This document shows positions 8,075 to 16,029 of a stretch of DNA of 52,111 bases, piece after piece (the stretch's first letter is position 1; the number at the start of each line of letters is the position of its first letter). The notes under the pieces are model-generated. The model searched no databases and was not told where the DNA came from. It saw only the letters and a program-made list of their open reading frames with translations. The translations under genes were made by a program, and so were the position numbers. Origin of the DNA: RGIG5612 sp045627365 (GTDB lineage: Bacteria; Bacillota; Clostridia; Lachnospirales; Lachnospiraceae); the NCBI GenBank assembly GCA_045627365.1, contig JAZQNN010000047.1, positions 1-52,111 on the forward strand, written 5' to 3'.

Positions 8075-9546
8075 TGAATGAGGAAAGATACAGGCGCAAG
8101 CTTGAAAAACAAGTAAATAGAGCCAACAGAGGCCAGGTGATCAACGGGGATATCATTAAAGTCGCCGTTTTCTTCGGTATCGTTTTTCTGGGTCTTATTC
8201 TGTTCTTCTCATTCTTCCTGACTTTTAAAGCCGGTTCTGTGATCAATAATACGTACAACAGAAGAACGGCATCCCTGAAGAGGACGATCACCAGAGGCAG
8301 TATTCTGGCAACTGACGGAACGGTGCTGGCATATACTGATGTCGATGAGGAAGGCAACGAGAAGAGGGTATATCCTTATGGCGAATTATTTGCCCATGTT
8401 GTCGGTTTCGAAGGACATGGAAGCCTTGGCCTTGAGTCTTCATACAACTACAGCCTGCTTTCTTCCAACGTTAACATAGTTGACAAACTCTCAAGTGAAT
8501 TCACCGGCACAAAGAGTCCGGGAAACAGTATTGTGACCTGCCTCGATATGGGCCTTCAGCAAAGGCTCAACGAAATACTGGGCGGAAACCGCGGCGCGAT
8601 AATCGTTATGGAACCGTCGACCGGGCGTGTCCTTGGCATGGTCAGTGAGCCGGGATTCGATCCGAATACGATAGACGATGTCTGGGATGATATTACTTCT
8701 GATGAGAGCAACAGCATGCTTCTTAACCGTGCAACTCAAGGGCGCCTTACACCGGGTTCGACCTTTAAGATGTTTACGCTTCTTGAATACAGCAGAGAAA
8801 AAGGTTTTGCTGTCTCCGACTATGAGTACGACTGCGACGGCTCTATCACTGTCGGAGAGTATACGCTCTCATGCGTAAACCATACTGCACACGGCGATCA
8901 GGATCTAAAGGCTTCTTTCTACAATTCGTGCAACTGCTCGTTTGCCAATATCGGTCTGCAGCTGGATCTAGCCAAATTCAAGGAAAATAACGAGGCAATG
9001 CTTTTCAACACTGAGCTGCCGATCGACATCAACAGCAATCCGAGCAGCTTTGTTCTTGACGAGAATTCTTCGGAATTCATGGTCATGCAGACATCATTCG
9101 GACAGGGGCAGACGACCGTATCTCCGCTGCATCTGGTGCTTATCTCGTGTGCCGTAGCCAATGACGGCATCGTCATGAAACCTCATATTGTCGATAAAGT
9201 AGTCAACTACAAGGGAACGACTGTGAGCACGGTCAAAAACGAACGATTCCAGCGGATCATGACCAGCAATGAAGCGGAATTCATGAAGGAATACATGCGC
9301 TCGGTCATCACGAACGGCACGGCTATGGTGATGAGCTATGACGGAATGTACTATGCTTACGGCAAAACCGGTACAGCTCAGACGAGTTCAAACGCAAGCA
9401 CGAATTATGATCATTCCTGGTTTACCGGATTTGCCGAATGGGAGGGCGAGCAGCTTGCTGTCTGTGCGGTCTTTGAGAATTCTCAGGAAGCGGGCAATAC
9501 CGGAGTATGGGCCGCAAAACAGGTTTTCGATTACTGGTTTAATTAA
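8071..9546 (+). CDS. Class B penicillin-binding protein (PbpA-like transpeptidase)
   Basis: This 491-residue wall cross-linking enzyme has one N-terminal membrane anchor (residues about 28-52) and lacks a large dimerisation domain. The three active-site motifs are present in order: STFK with Ser230 and Lys233, SCN near residue 286, and KTGTA near residue 432. It starts at the first ATG of an ATGATG pair overlapping the SEDS stop, indicating coupled translation. It is the shorter of two class B PBPs here; the partner of the elongation machinery is the long one at 34815. Confidence 0.93.
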   Translation: MMNEERYRRKLEKQVNRANRGQVINGDIIKVAVFFGIVFLGLILFFSFFLTFKAGSVINNTYNRRTASLKRTITRGSILATDGTVLAYTDVDEEGNEKRVYPYGELFAHVVGFEGHGSLGLESSYNYSLLSSNVNIVDKLSSEFTGTKSPGNSIVTCLDMGLQQRLNEILGGNRGAIIVMEPSTGRVLGMVSEPGFDPNTIDDVWDDITSDESNSMLLNRATQGRLTPGSTFKMFTLLEYSREKGFAVSDYEYDCDGSITVGEYTLSCVNHTAHGDQDLKASFYNSCNCSFANIGLQLDLAKFKENNEAMLFNTELPIDINSNPSSFVLDENSSEFMVMQTSFGQGQTTVSPLHLVLISCAVANDGIVMKPHIVDKVVNYKGTTVSTVKNERFQRIMTSNEAEFMKEYMRSVITNGTAMVMSYDGMYYAYGKTGTAQTSSNASTNYDHSWFTGFAEWEGEQLAVCAVFENSQEAGNTGVWAAKQVFDYWFN

Positions 9547-9557
9547 TCAGAAAGATT

Positions 9558-9566
9558 TGTTAGAAT
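9558..9566 (+). promoter_or_regulatory. Possible internal promoter before yicC (extended -10)
   Basis: TGT-TAGAAT fits an extended -10 just after the PBP stop. The -35 region is poor (TTTAAT at 9538-9543). It would give a leader of about 65 nt before yicC that contains a short upstream reading frame. Confidence 0.4.
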
Positions 9567-9611
9567 AATATGAACATGACTTGCCAAAACCCAAAAGAGG
9601 AGAGGCAATTT

Positions 9612-9674
9612 ATGAATAAAAAAGAGAAGGACATTTTTTATGATCAACAGCATGACCGGCTTTGGCCGCGCTGA
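9612..9674 (+). CDS. Possible 20-codon leader ORF overlapping the start of yicC
   Basis: The sequence AGAGGAGAGGC lies just before ATG 9612 and is the strongest ribosome binding site in this gap. It opens a 20-codon frame that ends with TGA at 9672-9674, inside yicC but in another frame. The yicC start and its own AAGGA (9627-9631) both lie within this small frame. The peptide is lysine-rich then polar and resembles nothing known. It may be a coupling or leader peptide, or only a relic of an older start. Confidence 0.35.
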   Translation: MNKKEKDIFYDQQHDRLWPR

Positions 9675-10518
9675 GTTGCTTGACGGCGAAAAAAAGTATA
9701 CCGTTGAGCTGAAGTCAGTGAATCACAAGTATCTTGATCTTGGCATCAAAATGCCGAGAAAATTCAACGCATTCGAATCGGAAATCAGGCTGATTTTCAA
9801 GGAGTACGCTTCGAGAGGAAAAGTTGATATTTTCATTTCATATGAAGATCAGGGCGAAGGTTCAAACAGCATTAAATACAATCCTGCACTTGCCAAGGAA
9901 TACCTTGACTATTACCGTGCAATAAGGGATGAGTTTGAACTTGTTGATGATATCAAGGTATCATTGATCGCAAAGGCACCCGATGTTATCACGCTTGAAG
10001 AACAGGAACTCGACGAGAAAGAGGTATTTGGCACCCTTTCTAACGCACTCAGGGAAGCTTTTTCAAAATTTGCCGCATCACGCGCAGCTGAAGGCGAGGC
10101 TCTGAAGAATAATATCCTTGAAAAGCTCGATGAAATGGACTCACACGTTGATTTTATCGAGGGATATCTTCCAAGCATCGTTGCCGCATTCAGGACGAAG
10201 CTTGAAGAGCGTGTTAAGGAACTTCTGGAAGATGATCAGATCGATGACGGACGCATTGCTGCCGAGGTGACGATGTATGCTGATAAGATCGCCGTCGATG
10301 AGGAACTTGTAAGACTTCGCACACATATCAAGCATATGCGTGACATCCTTGTAAAGGGCGGAGAGATCGGTCGTAATCTTGACTTCATCGCACAGGAAAT
10401 GAACCGCGAGTCAAATACGATCCTTTCCAAGTCCAATGATATCGATGTTACTAACCGCGGCATCGAACTGAAGACCTGTATTGAGAAAATCAGAGAGCAG
10501 GTGCAGAACATTGAATAA
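9640..10518 (+). CDS. yicC: YicC-family endoribonuclease/stress protein
   Basis: This 292-residue protein starts with the family hallmark MINSMTGFGRAE. It contains the N-terminal YicC domain (residues about 1-155) and the C-terminal DUF1732 domain, ending with the conserved EMNRESNTILSKSND stretch and EIKEQ-like tail. YicC homologues act as endoribonucleases. In Firmicutes the gene usually precedes remA and gmk; here gmk follows directly with an 8-base overlap and no remA lies between. ATG 9640 matches homologues and has AAGGA 8 nt upstream. Confidence 0.93.
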   Translation: MINSMTGFGRAELLDGEKKYTVELKSVNHKYLDLGIKMPRKFNAFESEIRLIFKEYASRGKVDIFISYEDQGEGSNSIKYNPALAKEYLDYYRAIRDEFELVDDIKVSLIAKAPDVITLEEQELDEKEVFGTLSNALREAFSKFAASRAAEGEALKNNILEKLDEMDSHVDFIEGYLPSIVAAFRTKLEERVKELLEDDQIDDGRIAAEVTMYADKIAVDEELVRLRTHIKHMRDILVKGGEIGRNLDFIAQEMNRESNTILSKSNDIDVTNRGIELKTCIEKIREQVQNIE

Positions 10519-11314
10519 AGGTAAGCTTATCATTATTTCCGGTTGGTCAGGCGCCGGCAAAGGAACCATCTGCAGAAGGCTCCTGGAAAAATACCCGGAC
10601 GCTTTTGTCCTTTCAATTTCTGCAACGACCAGACAGCCAAGAGAAGGCGAGGTTGACGGAAGAGAGTACTTTTTCGTCACAACAGAACGCTTCGAGCAGA
10701 TGATCGCGGATGGCGAGCTTCTTGAACATGCCTGTTACGTCGGCAATTACTATGGAACACCTAAGCCGTGGGTAGAAGAGCAGCTAAGGGAAGGCAAAAA
10801 CGTTATCCTGGAGATCGAAGTACAGGGCGCTTTTCAGGTCAAGCAGCTTATACCGGAGGCAGTACTCCTTTTCGTTGTTGCACCGAGCATGGAAGAGCTC
10901 AGAAGACGCCTTGAGGGCAGGAATTCGGAAACGGCCGAGCAGATCGAAGACAGATTGAAGCGGGCTGAAGAAGAAAGTGTTTTTGCTGAAAAATACGATT
11001 ATATAATTGTGAATGATATTGTTGAAAAATCCGTTGATTTGGTTCATAATATTATTTTAAGCGAAAAGAATACAACTACAGGAGAGAGAAATATGTTACA
11101 TCCATCTTATACAGACTTAATGGACGCAGTTAATGCTGATGCAAGTGCTGAGCAGCCGGTTGTTCAGAGCAGATATTCGATCGTAATGGCAGCTTCCAAG
11201 AGAGCGCGCCAGCTTGTTGACGGAGCTGAACCTATGGTTGAAGAGCCAAGCACCAAGCCGCTTTCAACAGCAGTTGATGAGATTTATTCTCAGCAGGTTA
11301 AGATCATAGGTTAA
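10511..11314 (+). CDS. gmk: Guanylate kinase fused in frame to RNA polymerase omega (Gmk-RpoZ)
   Basis: Residues 1-194 are a full guanylate kinase, which phosphorylates GMP to GDP. They show the P-loop GWSGAGKGT (Trp where Pro is usual), the GMP-binding SATTRQPREGEVDGREYFF, LEIEVQG and the lid region RNSETAEQIEDRL. The kinase ends near VNDIVEKSV and SEKN as normal, but no stop codon follows: the frame continues into a complete omega subunit (73 residues). The start is likely TTG 10511, which overlaps the yicC stop. A strong internal ribosome binding site at 11080-11084 lets omega also be made alone. Whether the 267-residue fusion accumulates is unknown; it would be the default product of the first start. 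Confidence 0.88.
   Translation: MNKGKLIIISGWSGAGKGTICRRLLEKYPDAFVLSISATTRQPREGEVDGREYFFVTTERFEQMIADGELLEHACYVGNYYGTPKPWVEEQLREGKNVILEIEVQGAFQVKQLIPEAVLLFVVAPSMEELRRRLEGRNSETAEQIEDRLKRAEEESVFAEKYDYIIVNDIVEKSVDLVHNIILSEKNTTTGERNMLHPSYTDLMDAVNADASAEQPVVQSRYSIVMAASKRARQLVDGAEPMVEEPSTKPLSTAVDEIYSQQVKIIG
11093..11314 (+). CDS. rpoZ: RNA polymerase omega subunit (internal start in the gmk frame)
   Basis: From ATG 11093 a 73-residue omega subunit can be read. It has MLHPSYTDLMDAV at the start and the family core SRYSIVMAASKRARQL at residues about 30-45, with a short C-terminal tail. AGGAG (11080-11084) lies 8 nt before this ATG, an ideal spacing, so independent translation is very likely. Omega aids assembly of RNA polymerase by binding beta-prime. 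The gene normally follows gmk as a separate unit in Firmicutes; here it shares gmk's frame with no stop between. Confidence 0.85.
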   Translation: MLHPSYTDLMDAVNADASAEQPVVQSRYSIVMAASKRARQLVDGAEPMVEEPSTKPLSTAVDEIYSQQVKIIG

Positions 11315-11323
11315 TTGCTTGTA

Positions 11324-12622
11324 ATGAATTTATTACTGATCTCATTAGGTTGTGATAAAAACAGAGTCGATTCTGAAGAAATGCTGGGCTACCTTTCTGC
11401 AGCCGGCATTTCTTTTGTTGATGACGAATATGAGGCAGATGTGATCGTTGTCAACACATGCTGCTTTATTGACTCTGCCAAGGAAGAATCGATAAATACA
11501 ATCCTTGAGATGGCTGCGATGAAGGAAGAGGGCCGCTGCAAAAGACTTATTGTCTGCGGTTGCCTTGCCGAGCGCTACCGTGATGAGATCTTTAAGGAAC
11601 TGCCGGAGGTCGATGCAGTAGTCGGAGTAAATGAACTATCCGCGATCTTAAAAGCAGTCAGTGAATCACTCACTTTGCCTGATACAAAGTATCCGAAACG
11701 CGTCATAACGACGGGCGGTCACTATGAATTTCTGAAGATTGCCGAGGGCTGCAACAAGTTCTGCTCCTACTGCATAATTCCGTATGTTCGCGGACGTTAC
11801 AGAAGCTACATATTCGAAGATCTTCTTGAGGAAGCTCGTTTCCTGGCTGAGGCGGGCGTTAAAGAGCTTATCGTAGTGGCTCAGGAGACGACCATATATG
11901 GCAAGGATCTATATGGCAGGAATCGCCTTCCGGAGCTTCTTGGCGAACTGTGTAAGATAGACGGTCTTGAGTGGATCAGACTTCTTTACACATACCCGGA
12001 GGACATTGACGACGAGCTTCTCAAAGTTATGGCCTCAGAAGACAAAATAGTTAATTATATCGATATCCCGATCCAGCATAGCGCTGATGCGATCCTTAAG
12101 AAGATGGGACGCCGCACATCACATAAGGATATCGTTGACATAATCGGAAAGATACGTTCATATCTTCCGGATGTTACGCTCAGAACTTCTTTGATCACGG
12201 GCTTCCCAGGTGAAACCGAAGAAGATGCTGCTGAAATGCTGGAATTTGTAAAGGAAATCCGTTTCGACAGACTCGGTGTTTTCACATATTCAAGAGAAGA
12301 GGGTACAAGAGCAGCTGAATTCGACGGCCAGATCGATGAAGATATTAAGACTTCAAGGCGCGACGCGATCATGCAGCTTCAGGAGGAAATCTCCGCTGAA
12401 AAGCTTAAGGGGCGCATTGGTGAGACTTTCAAGGTATTTATCGAAGGATACCTTTCTGACGAAAACGTTTATGTGGGCAGGACCTATATGGACGCGCCGG
12501 ATGTTGACGGATTCTTTTATCTTGAATCAGATATGGAACTGATGACAGGTGATTTTGTTCTTGCCGAATGTACCGGCAGCAGCGAATACGATTTGTATGG
12601 AGTAATGATAGAAAAGCTATGA
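11324..12622 (+). CDS. rimO: Ribosomal protein S12 methylthiotransferase RimO
   Basis: This 432-residue radical SAM enzyme adds a methylthio group to an aspartate of ribosomal protein S12. It begins with the RimO-specific SLGCDKNRVDSE. Cysteines for the first cluster are in SLGC, NTCCF and CGCLAER; the radical SAM CNKFCSYC is near residue 145. IRLLYTYPEDI and a C-terminal TRAM domain follow. ATG 11324 is preferred; a TTG lies three codons earlier and neither has a strong ribosome binding site, so coupling to rpoZ is likely. It is distinct from the MiaB at 23416. Confidence 0.94.
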   Translation: MNLLLISLGCDKNRVDSEEMLGYLSAAGISFVDDEYEADVIVVNTCCFIDSAKEESINTILEMAAMKEEGRCKRLIVCGCLAERYRDEIFKELPEVDAVVGVNELSAILKAVSESLTLPDTKYPKRVITTGGHYEFLKIAEGCNKFCSYCIIPYVRGRYRSYIFEDLLEEARFLAEAGVKELIVVAQETTIYGKDLYGRNRLPELLGELCKIDGLEWIRLLYTYPEDIDDELLKVMASEDKIVNYIDIPIQHSADAILKKMGRRTSHKDIVDIIGKIRSYLPDVTLRTSLITGFPGETEEDAAEMLEFVKEIRFDRLGVFTYSREEGTRAAEFDGQIDEDIKTSRRDAIMQLQEEISAEKLKGRIGETFKVFIEGYLSDENVYVGRTYMDAPDVDGFFYLESDMELMTGDFVLAECTGSSEYDLYGVMIEKL

Positions 12623-13200
12623 ATACACCGAATAAACTGACAATTTTACGGCTTGTTTTCATTCCGTTTTATATCTTCTTTCTGATGACGGATTTCTTCC
12701 CGTTCACCAGTCATATTGCCACGGTCATCTTTATCCTGGCTTGTCTGACCGATACATTTGACGGAATTATTGCGAGAAAATACAATTTGATAACGGATTT
12801 CGGCAAATTTGCAGATCCTTTGGCTGATAAGATACTTGTTGTTTCTGCCATGGTGTGCTTTGTGGCGCTTGAGCGGATGCCTTTCTGGGTATGCATAGTT
12901 ATTCTTGCGAGAGAATTTGCAATTTCCGGACTCAGGCTTGTGGTCGCAGGAAAGGGCGTTGTTCTTGCTGCAGGCCTTTCCGGCAAATTAAAGACCGGTT
13001 GGCAGATGGCTATGTCGATCCTTATGACGTTTGATATCGTACTCTTAAGCCGGAGACAGGGTTGGCCCGAGGTCGTTGTCAAAGTCTATGACATTGTCAC
13101 GATGGTGACTATGTATATTGCGCTTGCGCTTACAATCATTTCAATGATCGAATATTTCGTTAAAAACGGGAAGGCTTTAGGCACTAAAGATGAACGTTGA
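12619..13200 (+). CDS. pgsA: CDP-diacylglycerol-glycerol-3-phosphate 3-phosphatidyltransferase
   Basis: This 193-residue membrane enzyme makes phosphatidylglycerol phosphate. The CDP-alcohol phosphotransferase signature D-x2-DG-x2-AR-x8-G-x3-D-x3-D is intact from DTFDGIIARK to FADPLADK (residues about 47-73). About five membrane helices are seen. ATG 12619 overlaps the rimO stop by 4 bases; the upstream extension of the frame inside rimO is rejected. The downstream cinA overlaps by 11 bases. Confidence 0.94.
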   Translation: MNTPNKLTILRLVFIPFYIFFLMTDFFPFTSHIATVIFILACLTDTFDGIIARKYNLITDFGKFADPLADKILVVSAMVCFVALERMPFWVCIVILAREFAISGLRLVVAGKGVVLAAGLSGKLKTGWQMAMSILMTFDIVLLSRRQGWPEVVVKVYDIVTMVTMYIALALTIISMIEYFVKNGKALGTKDER

Positions 13201-14449
13201 GATAATCTGCGTCGGAACTGAACTTCTGATGGGAAATACTCTTAATACCAACACCCATTATTTGGCCGGAAGGTGCGTGGCACTTGGCCTCAGAATGCTG
13301 TATCAGGGTGTTGTTGGGGACAATCCCGAAAGGCTGAAAAAGACTTTCCTTGAAAGCTTTGAAAGAAGTGACGTTGTAATACTTACGGGCGGTCTTGGCC
13401 CGACAAAGGATGACCTCACAAAAGAAATCGTCTCAGAGGCACTGGGTCTGGAACTTGTAATGCATGAAGAAAGCCGCAAGGCTATCTATGACAGATTTCT
13501 TAAAATCGGGCGGGACATTTCAACGTTGACAGCCAATAATCTTAAGCAGGCGATGGTTCCGGTCGGCTGCACAGTCCTTAAGAATCCTAACGGTACCGCG
13601 CCGGGCGTTCTTATAGAAAAAGACGGGAAAGTCGTTATATTGCTTCCAGGACCTCCGAAAGAGCTTATCCCGATGTTCGAGAACAGCTGCGTTCCGTATT
13701 TTAAGGCAAAGCAGGAATATGTTTTAAGCTCGATAATGCTCAAAATGATCGGTATCGGAGAAAGCCGTGCGGCAGCTGTGCTTGATGATCTTATCGAAAC
13801 GTCAAAAAATCCGACGATCGCCCCTTATGCCAAGGACAGCGAGGTGCATTTCAGAGTAACTGCCAAAGCTGCCACTGAAGAAGAAGCTGCCGGCATTATC
13901 AGACCGGTTGCGGACGAAATTTATAACCGCCTTGGCGAATACATATATACCGAGAATGAGTATGAAAATCTCGAAGACGTTATAGTGAAGATGCTGAAGG
14001 AGCGTTCTTTGACGCTTGCTGTGGCCGAGTCATGTACAGGCGGACTACTTGCGGGAAGGATCGTCAACGTGCCGGGTGCCAGCGATGTCCTGAAAGCCGG
14101 TTACGTTACATATTCCAATGAGGCCAAAATCGCATCTGTTGGCGTAAGTCCTGTAACTTTAGAGACTTTCTCGGCAGTAAGTGCCGAAACCGCCGCTGAA
14201 ATGGCCGAAGGAGCCGCAAAAGCATGCGGCGCAGATATCGGCATTTCGACGACCGGATATGCGGGTTCGTATGTTGGTATACCCGGAACCGAAACCGGCA
14301 ACGATGAAGAGACCGGTCTGGTTTATATCGGACTGTATTACAACGGAAAAACAATTACAACAAAGAATCATTTCGGAAACGAGCGCCAGTCGATAAGAAA
14401 CAGAGCTGTTATGAATGCGCTTGATCTTATCAGAAAGAACGTACAGTGA
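13190..14449 (+). CDS. cinA: CinA: competence/damage-inducible protein with nicotinamide-nucleotide amidase domain
   Basis: This 419-residue two-domain protein has an N-terminal molybdopterin-binding-like domain (ICVGTELLMGN, then LTGGLGPTKDD near residue 67). Its C-terminal PncC-type amidase domain (from about residue 260) carries AVAESCTGGLLAGRI and GYVTYSNEAK with the catalytic Ser/Lys features. The C-terminal domain recycles NMN released by DNA ligase. It often lies between pgsA and recA in Firmicutes; here two lipid genes sit between cinA and a recA on the opposite strand. Confidence 0.94.
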   Translation: MNVEIICVGTELLMGNTLNTNTHYLAGRCVALGLRMLYQGVVGDNPERLKKTFLESFERSDVVILTGGLGPTKDDLTKEIVSEALGLELVMHEESRKAIYDRFLKIGRDISTLTANNLKQAMVPVGCTVLKNPNGTAPGVLIEKDGKVVILLPGPPKELIPMFENSCVPYFKAKQEYVLSSIMLKMIGIGESRAAAVLDDLIETSKNPTIAPYAKDSEVHFRVTAKAATEEEAAGIIRPVADEIYNRLGEYIYTENEYENLEDVIVKMLKERSLTLAVAESCTGGLLAGRIVNVPGASDVLKAGYVTYSNEAKIASVGVSPVTLETFSAVSAETAAEMAEGAAKACGADIGISTTGYAGSYVGIPGTETGNDEETGLVYIGLYYNGKTITTKNHFGNERQSIRNRAVMNALDLIRKNVQ

Positions 14450-15096
14450 TAGCTTTTTTGACAAAAATCAAAAACACCATATTTACCGAATTCTACAGGT
14501 TGGCAATGACTGTTTGCTTCAGGCTGAAGGTCAGATACGTTAACCCTGAACAGAAAAAGCATCCGGTTCAGGGAATATACATCTGCAACCACATTTGGCT
14601 TTATGACGGCATGGTCATGCGGACGGTGTTCAGAAAGCTGAAAATGTATTCTCTTGTAACGACTGACTGGATGGAGAAAAAATGGGCACGATTCTTCCTG
14701 TTTTATGATCTTTGCATCCCGGTAGACAGAGAAAATCCGGGAACGCAGTGGATCCATGAGGCTCGAAAAGTCTTGAAAGAGGGTGGAAGCATCAATATTT
14801 TCCCGGAAGGCCATACATCCAAGTCAGAGGAAGTTGATACATTTAAGCCGGGATTCCTTATGCTTGCGTCACTTGCAAAGGATATTCCGATTATTCCGGT
14901 CGCAACTATCGGGATGTATAAGTTTTTCTTCGGTGAGCGTAAAAGAGTGCTTGTCGGCGAGCCGATTTACATTGATAAGGAAAAATTCAGTCTTGATCCT
15001 GAAAAGCAGAATGCCTATGCAGCTGAATTCAGGCAGATTATACTTGATATGAAACAGCAGCTTTTTAACGAGCGTGACGGAAAGAAAAAGGCATGA
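14446..15096 (+). CDS. plsC: 1-acyl-sn-glycerol-3-phosphate acyltransferase (PlsC family)
   Basis: This 216-residue membrane-associated enzyme would acylate lysophosphatidate in phospholipid synthesis. The catalytic H-x4-D motif is NHIWLYD near residue 45 and the second motif is FPEGHTS near residue 120. It starts with GTG 14446 overlapping the cinA stop (GTGA). It lies in a lipid-related stretch with pgsA before and a patatin after. Confidence 0.9.
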   Translation: MIAFLTKIKNTIFTEFYRLAMTVCFRLKVRYVNPEQKKHPVQGIYICNHIWLYDGMVMRTVFRKLKMYSLVTTDWMEKKWARFFLFYDLCIPVDRENPGTQWIHEARKVLKEGGSINIFPEGHTSKSEEVDTFKPGFLMLASLAKDIPIIPVATIGMYKFFFGERKRVLVGEPIYIDKEKFSLDPEKQNAYAAEFRQIILDMKQQLFNERDGKKKA

Positions 15097-15947
15097 AACT
15101 CGGACTTGTACTAGAGGGCGGAGCATACAGAGGAATTTTCTCGACAGGTGTGCTCAAAGTCATCAGAAAATATAATATCGATTTCCGGTACATCGTCGGT
15201 GTATCAGCCGGCGCCGGTAATATTGCTGACTATATTTCCGGGAACGATGACATAAGCAAGAATTATATTGCGCTTGCCAAGAACAAGCATGTTTACGGCG
15301 TGCCTCAGATTTTCAGATGCGGTCAGATGGTAAATCTTGACGAAATGCTTCATACACTGATGACGATCAATGATAATGAAGCCGCAGAGAACCTGAAAAA
15401 CAATCCCTGTGACCTGGAAATCGTGTGCACGAACTGCCTTACCGCAAGACCCGAATATCTTTTTGACAGGAAATCGATAAGTAATCTGATCGACATCGGC
15501 AAGGCAAGCTGCTCGATACCGATCCTGTGCAAACCGATCGTCATCGGCGGTACACCTTATGTTGACGGAAGCGTTTCAGACGCTATCCCGCTTAAACACG
15601 CGCTTGTTGATAAGGGGTGCGACAAATGCATAGTGATCATGACAAGAGGAGAGGAAGACGCGCCGACAAACTACAAGAAAGCATCGGCACTTATTCATCT
15701 TTCATATCACAAGAAGTATCCTGCACTTGAGCATGTTCTCATGCATAGGACAGAAAATTATGCCAAGCAGGTCGCATACATGAACAGGATGGAGCAGGAG
15801 GGCAAAGCGTTTGTAATAAGACCTTCTATCCCGAGAATTGACAGGTTCGAGACCGATACAACGAAATTACAGAACTTTTACATCCACGGTATCGATACCA
15901 TGGAAAAGAGAATTGAAGAACTGAAATCTTTCATAGATGACAAATAA
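15093..15947 (+). CDS. Patatin-like phospholipase family protein
   Basis: This predicted 284-residue lipid hydrolase has substrate unknown. The patatin features are the oxyanion loop LEGGAYRGIF (residues 7-16), the nucleophile elbow GVSAG with Ser near residue 39, and the catalytic Asp in VDGSVSD near residue 155. The absence of a signal peptide suggests action in the cytosol or at the inner face of the membrane. It overlaps plsC by 4 bases and closes the operon; an inverted repeat spans its stop. Confidence 0.9.
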   Translation: MKLGLVLEGGAYRGIFSTGVLKVIRKYNIDFRYIVGVSAGAGNIADYISGNDDISKNYIALAKNKHVYGVPQIFRCGQMVNLDEMLHTLMTINDNEAAENLKNNPCDLEIVCTNCLTARPEYLFDRKSISNLIDIGKASCSIPILCKPIVIGGTPYVDGSVSDAIPLKHALVDKGCDKCIVIMTRGEEDAPTNYKKASALIHLSYHKKYPALEHVLMHRTENYAKQVAYMNRMEQEGKAFVIRPSIPRIDRFETDTTKLQNFYIHGIDTMEKRIEELKSFIDDK

Positions 15948-15977
15948 GAGCTGGCCCTAAAGGTCAGCTCTTATTTG
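15941..15977 (+). terminator. Inverted repeat at the patatin stop, possible terminator
   Basis: A 16-bp stem (15941-15956 with 15962-15977, one G-U pair) has a 5-nt loop and includes the stop codon. No long T tract follows on either strand, so it may be a weak bidirectional terminator or an mRNA-stabilising hairpin between the convergent patatin and recA genes. Confidence 0.55.
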
Positions 15978-16029
15978 TGAAACATTGTATGAATTGCGTA
16001 GGATATGATTCTACAGAATCTGTCTATAT

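Noticed and set aside
9581..9608. TTGCC/GGCAA pairing around the leader SD before yicC
   Set aside because: Only 5 bp with an 18-nt loop; not convincing as a regulatory structure.
10481..10510. Earlier TTG start for gmk at 10481
   Set aside because: It adds ten residues overlapping yicC with no Gmk similarity; TTG 10511 gives the normal MNKGKL start.
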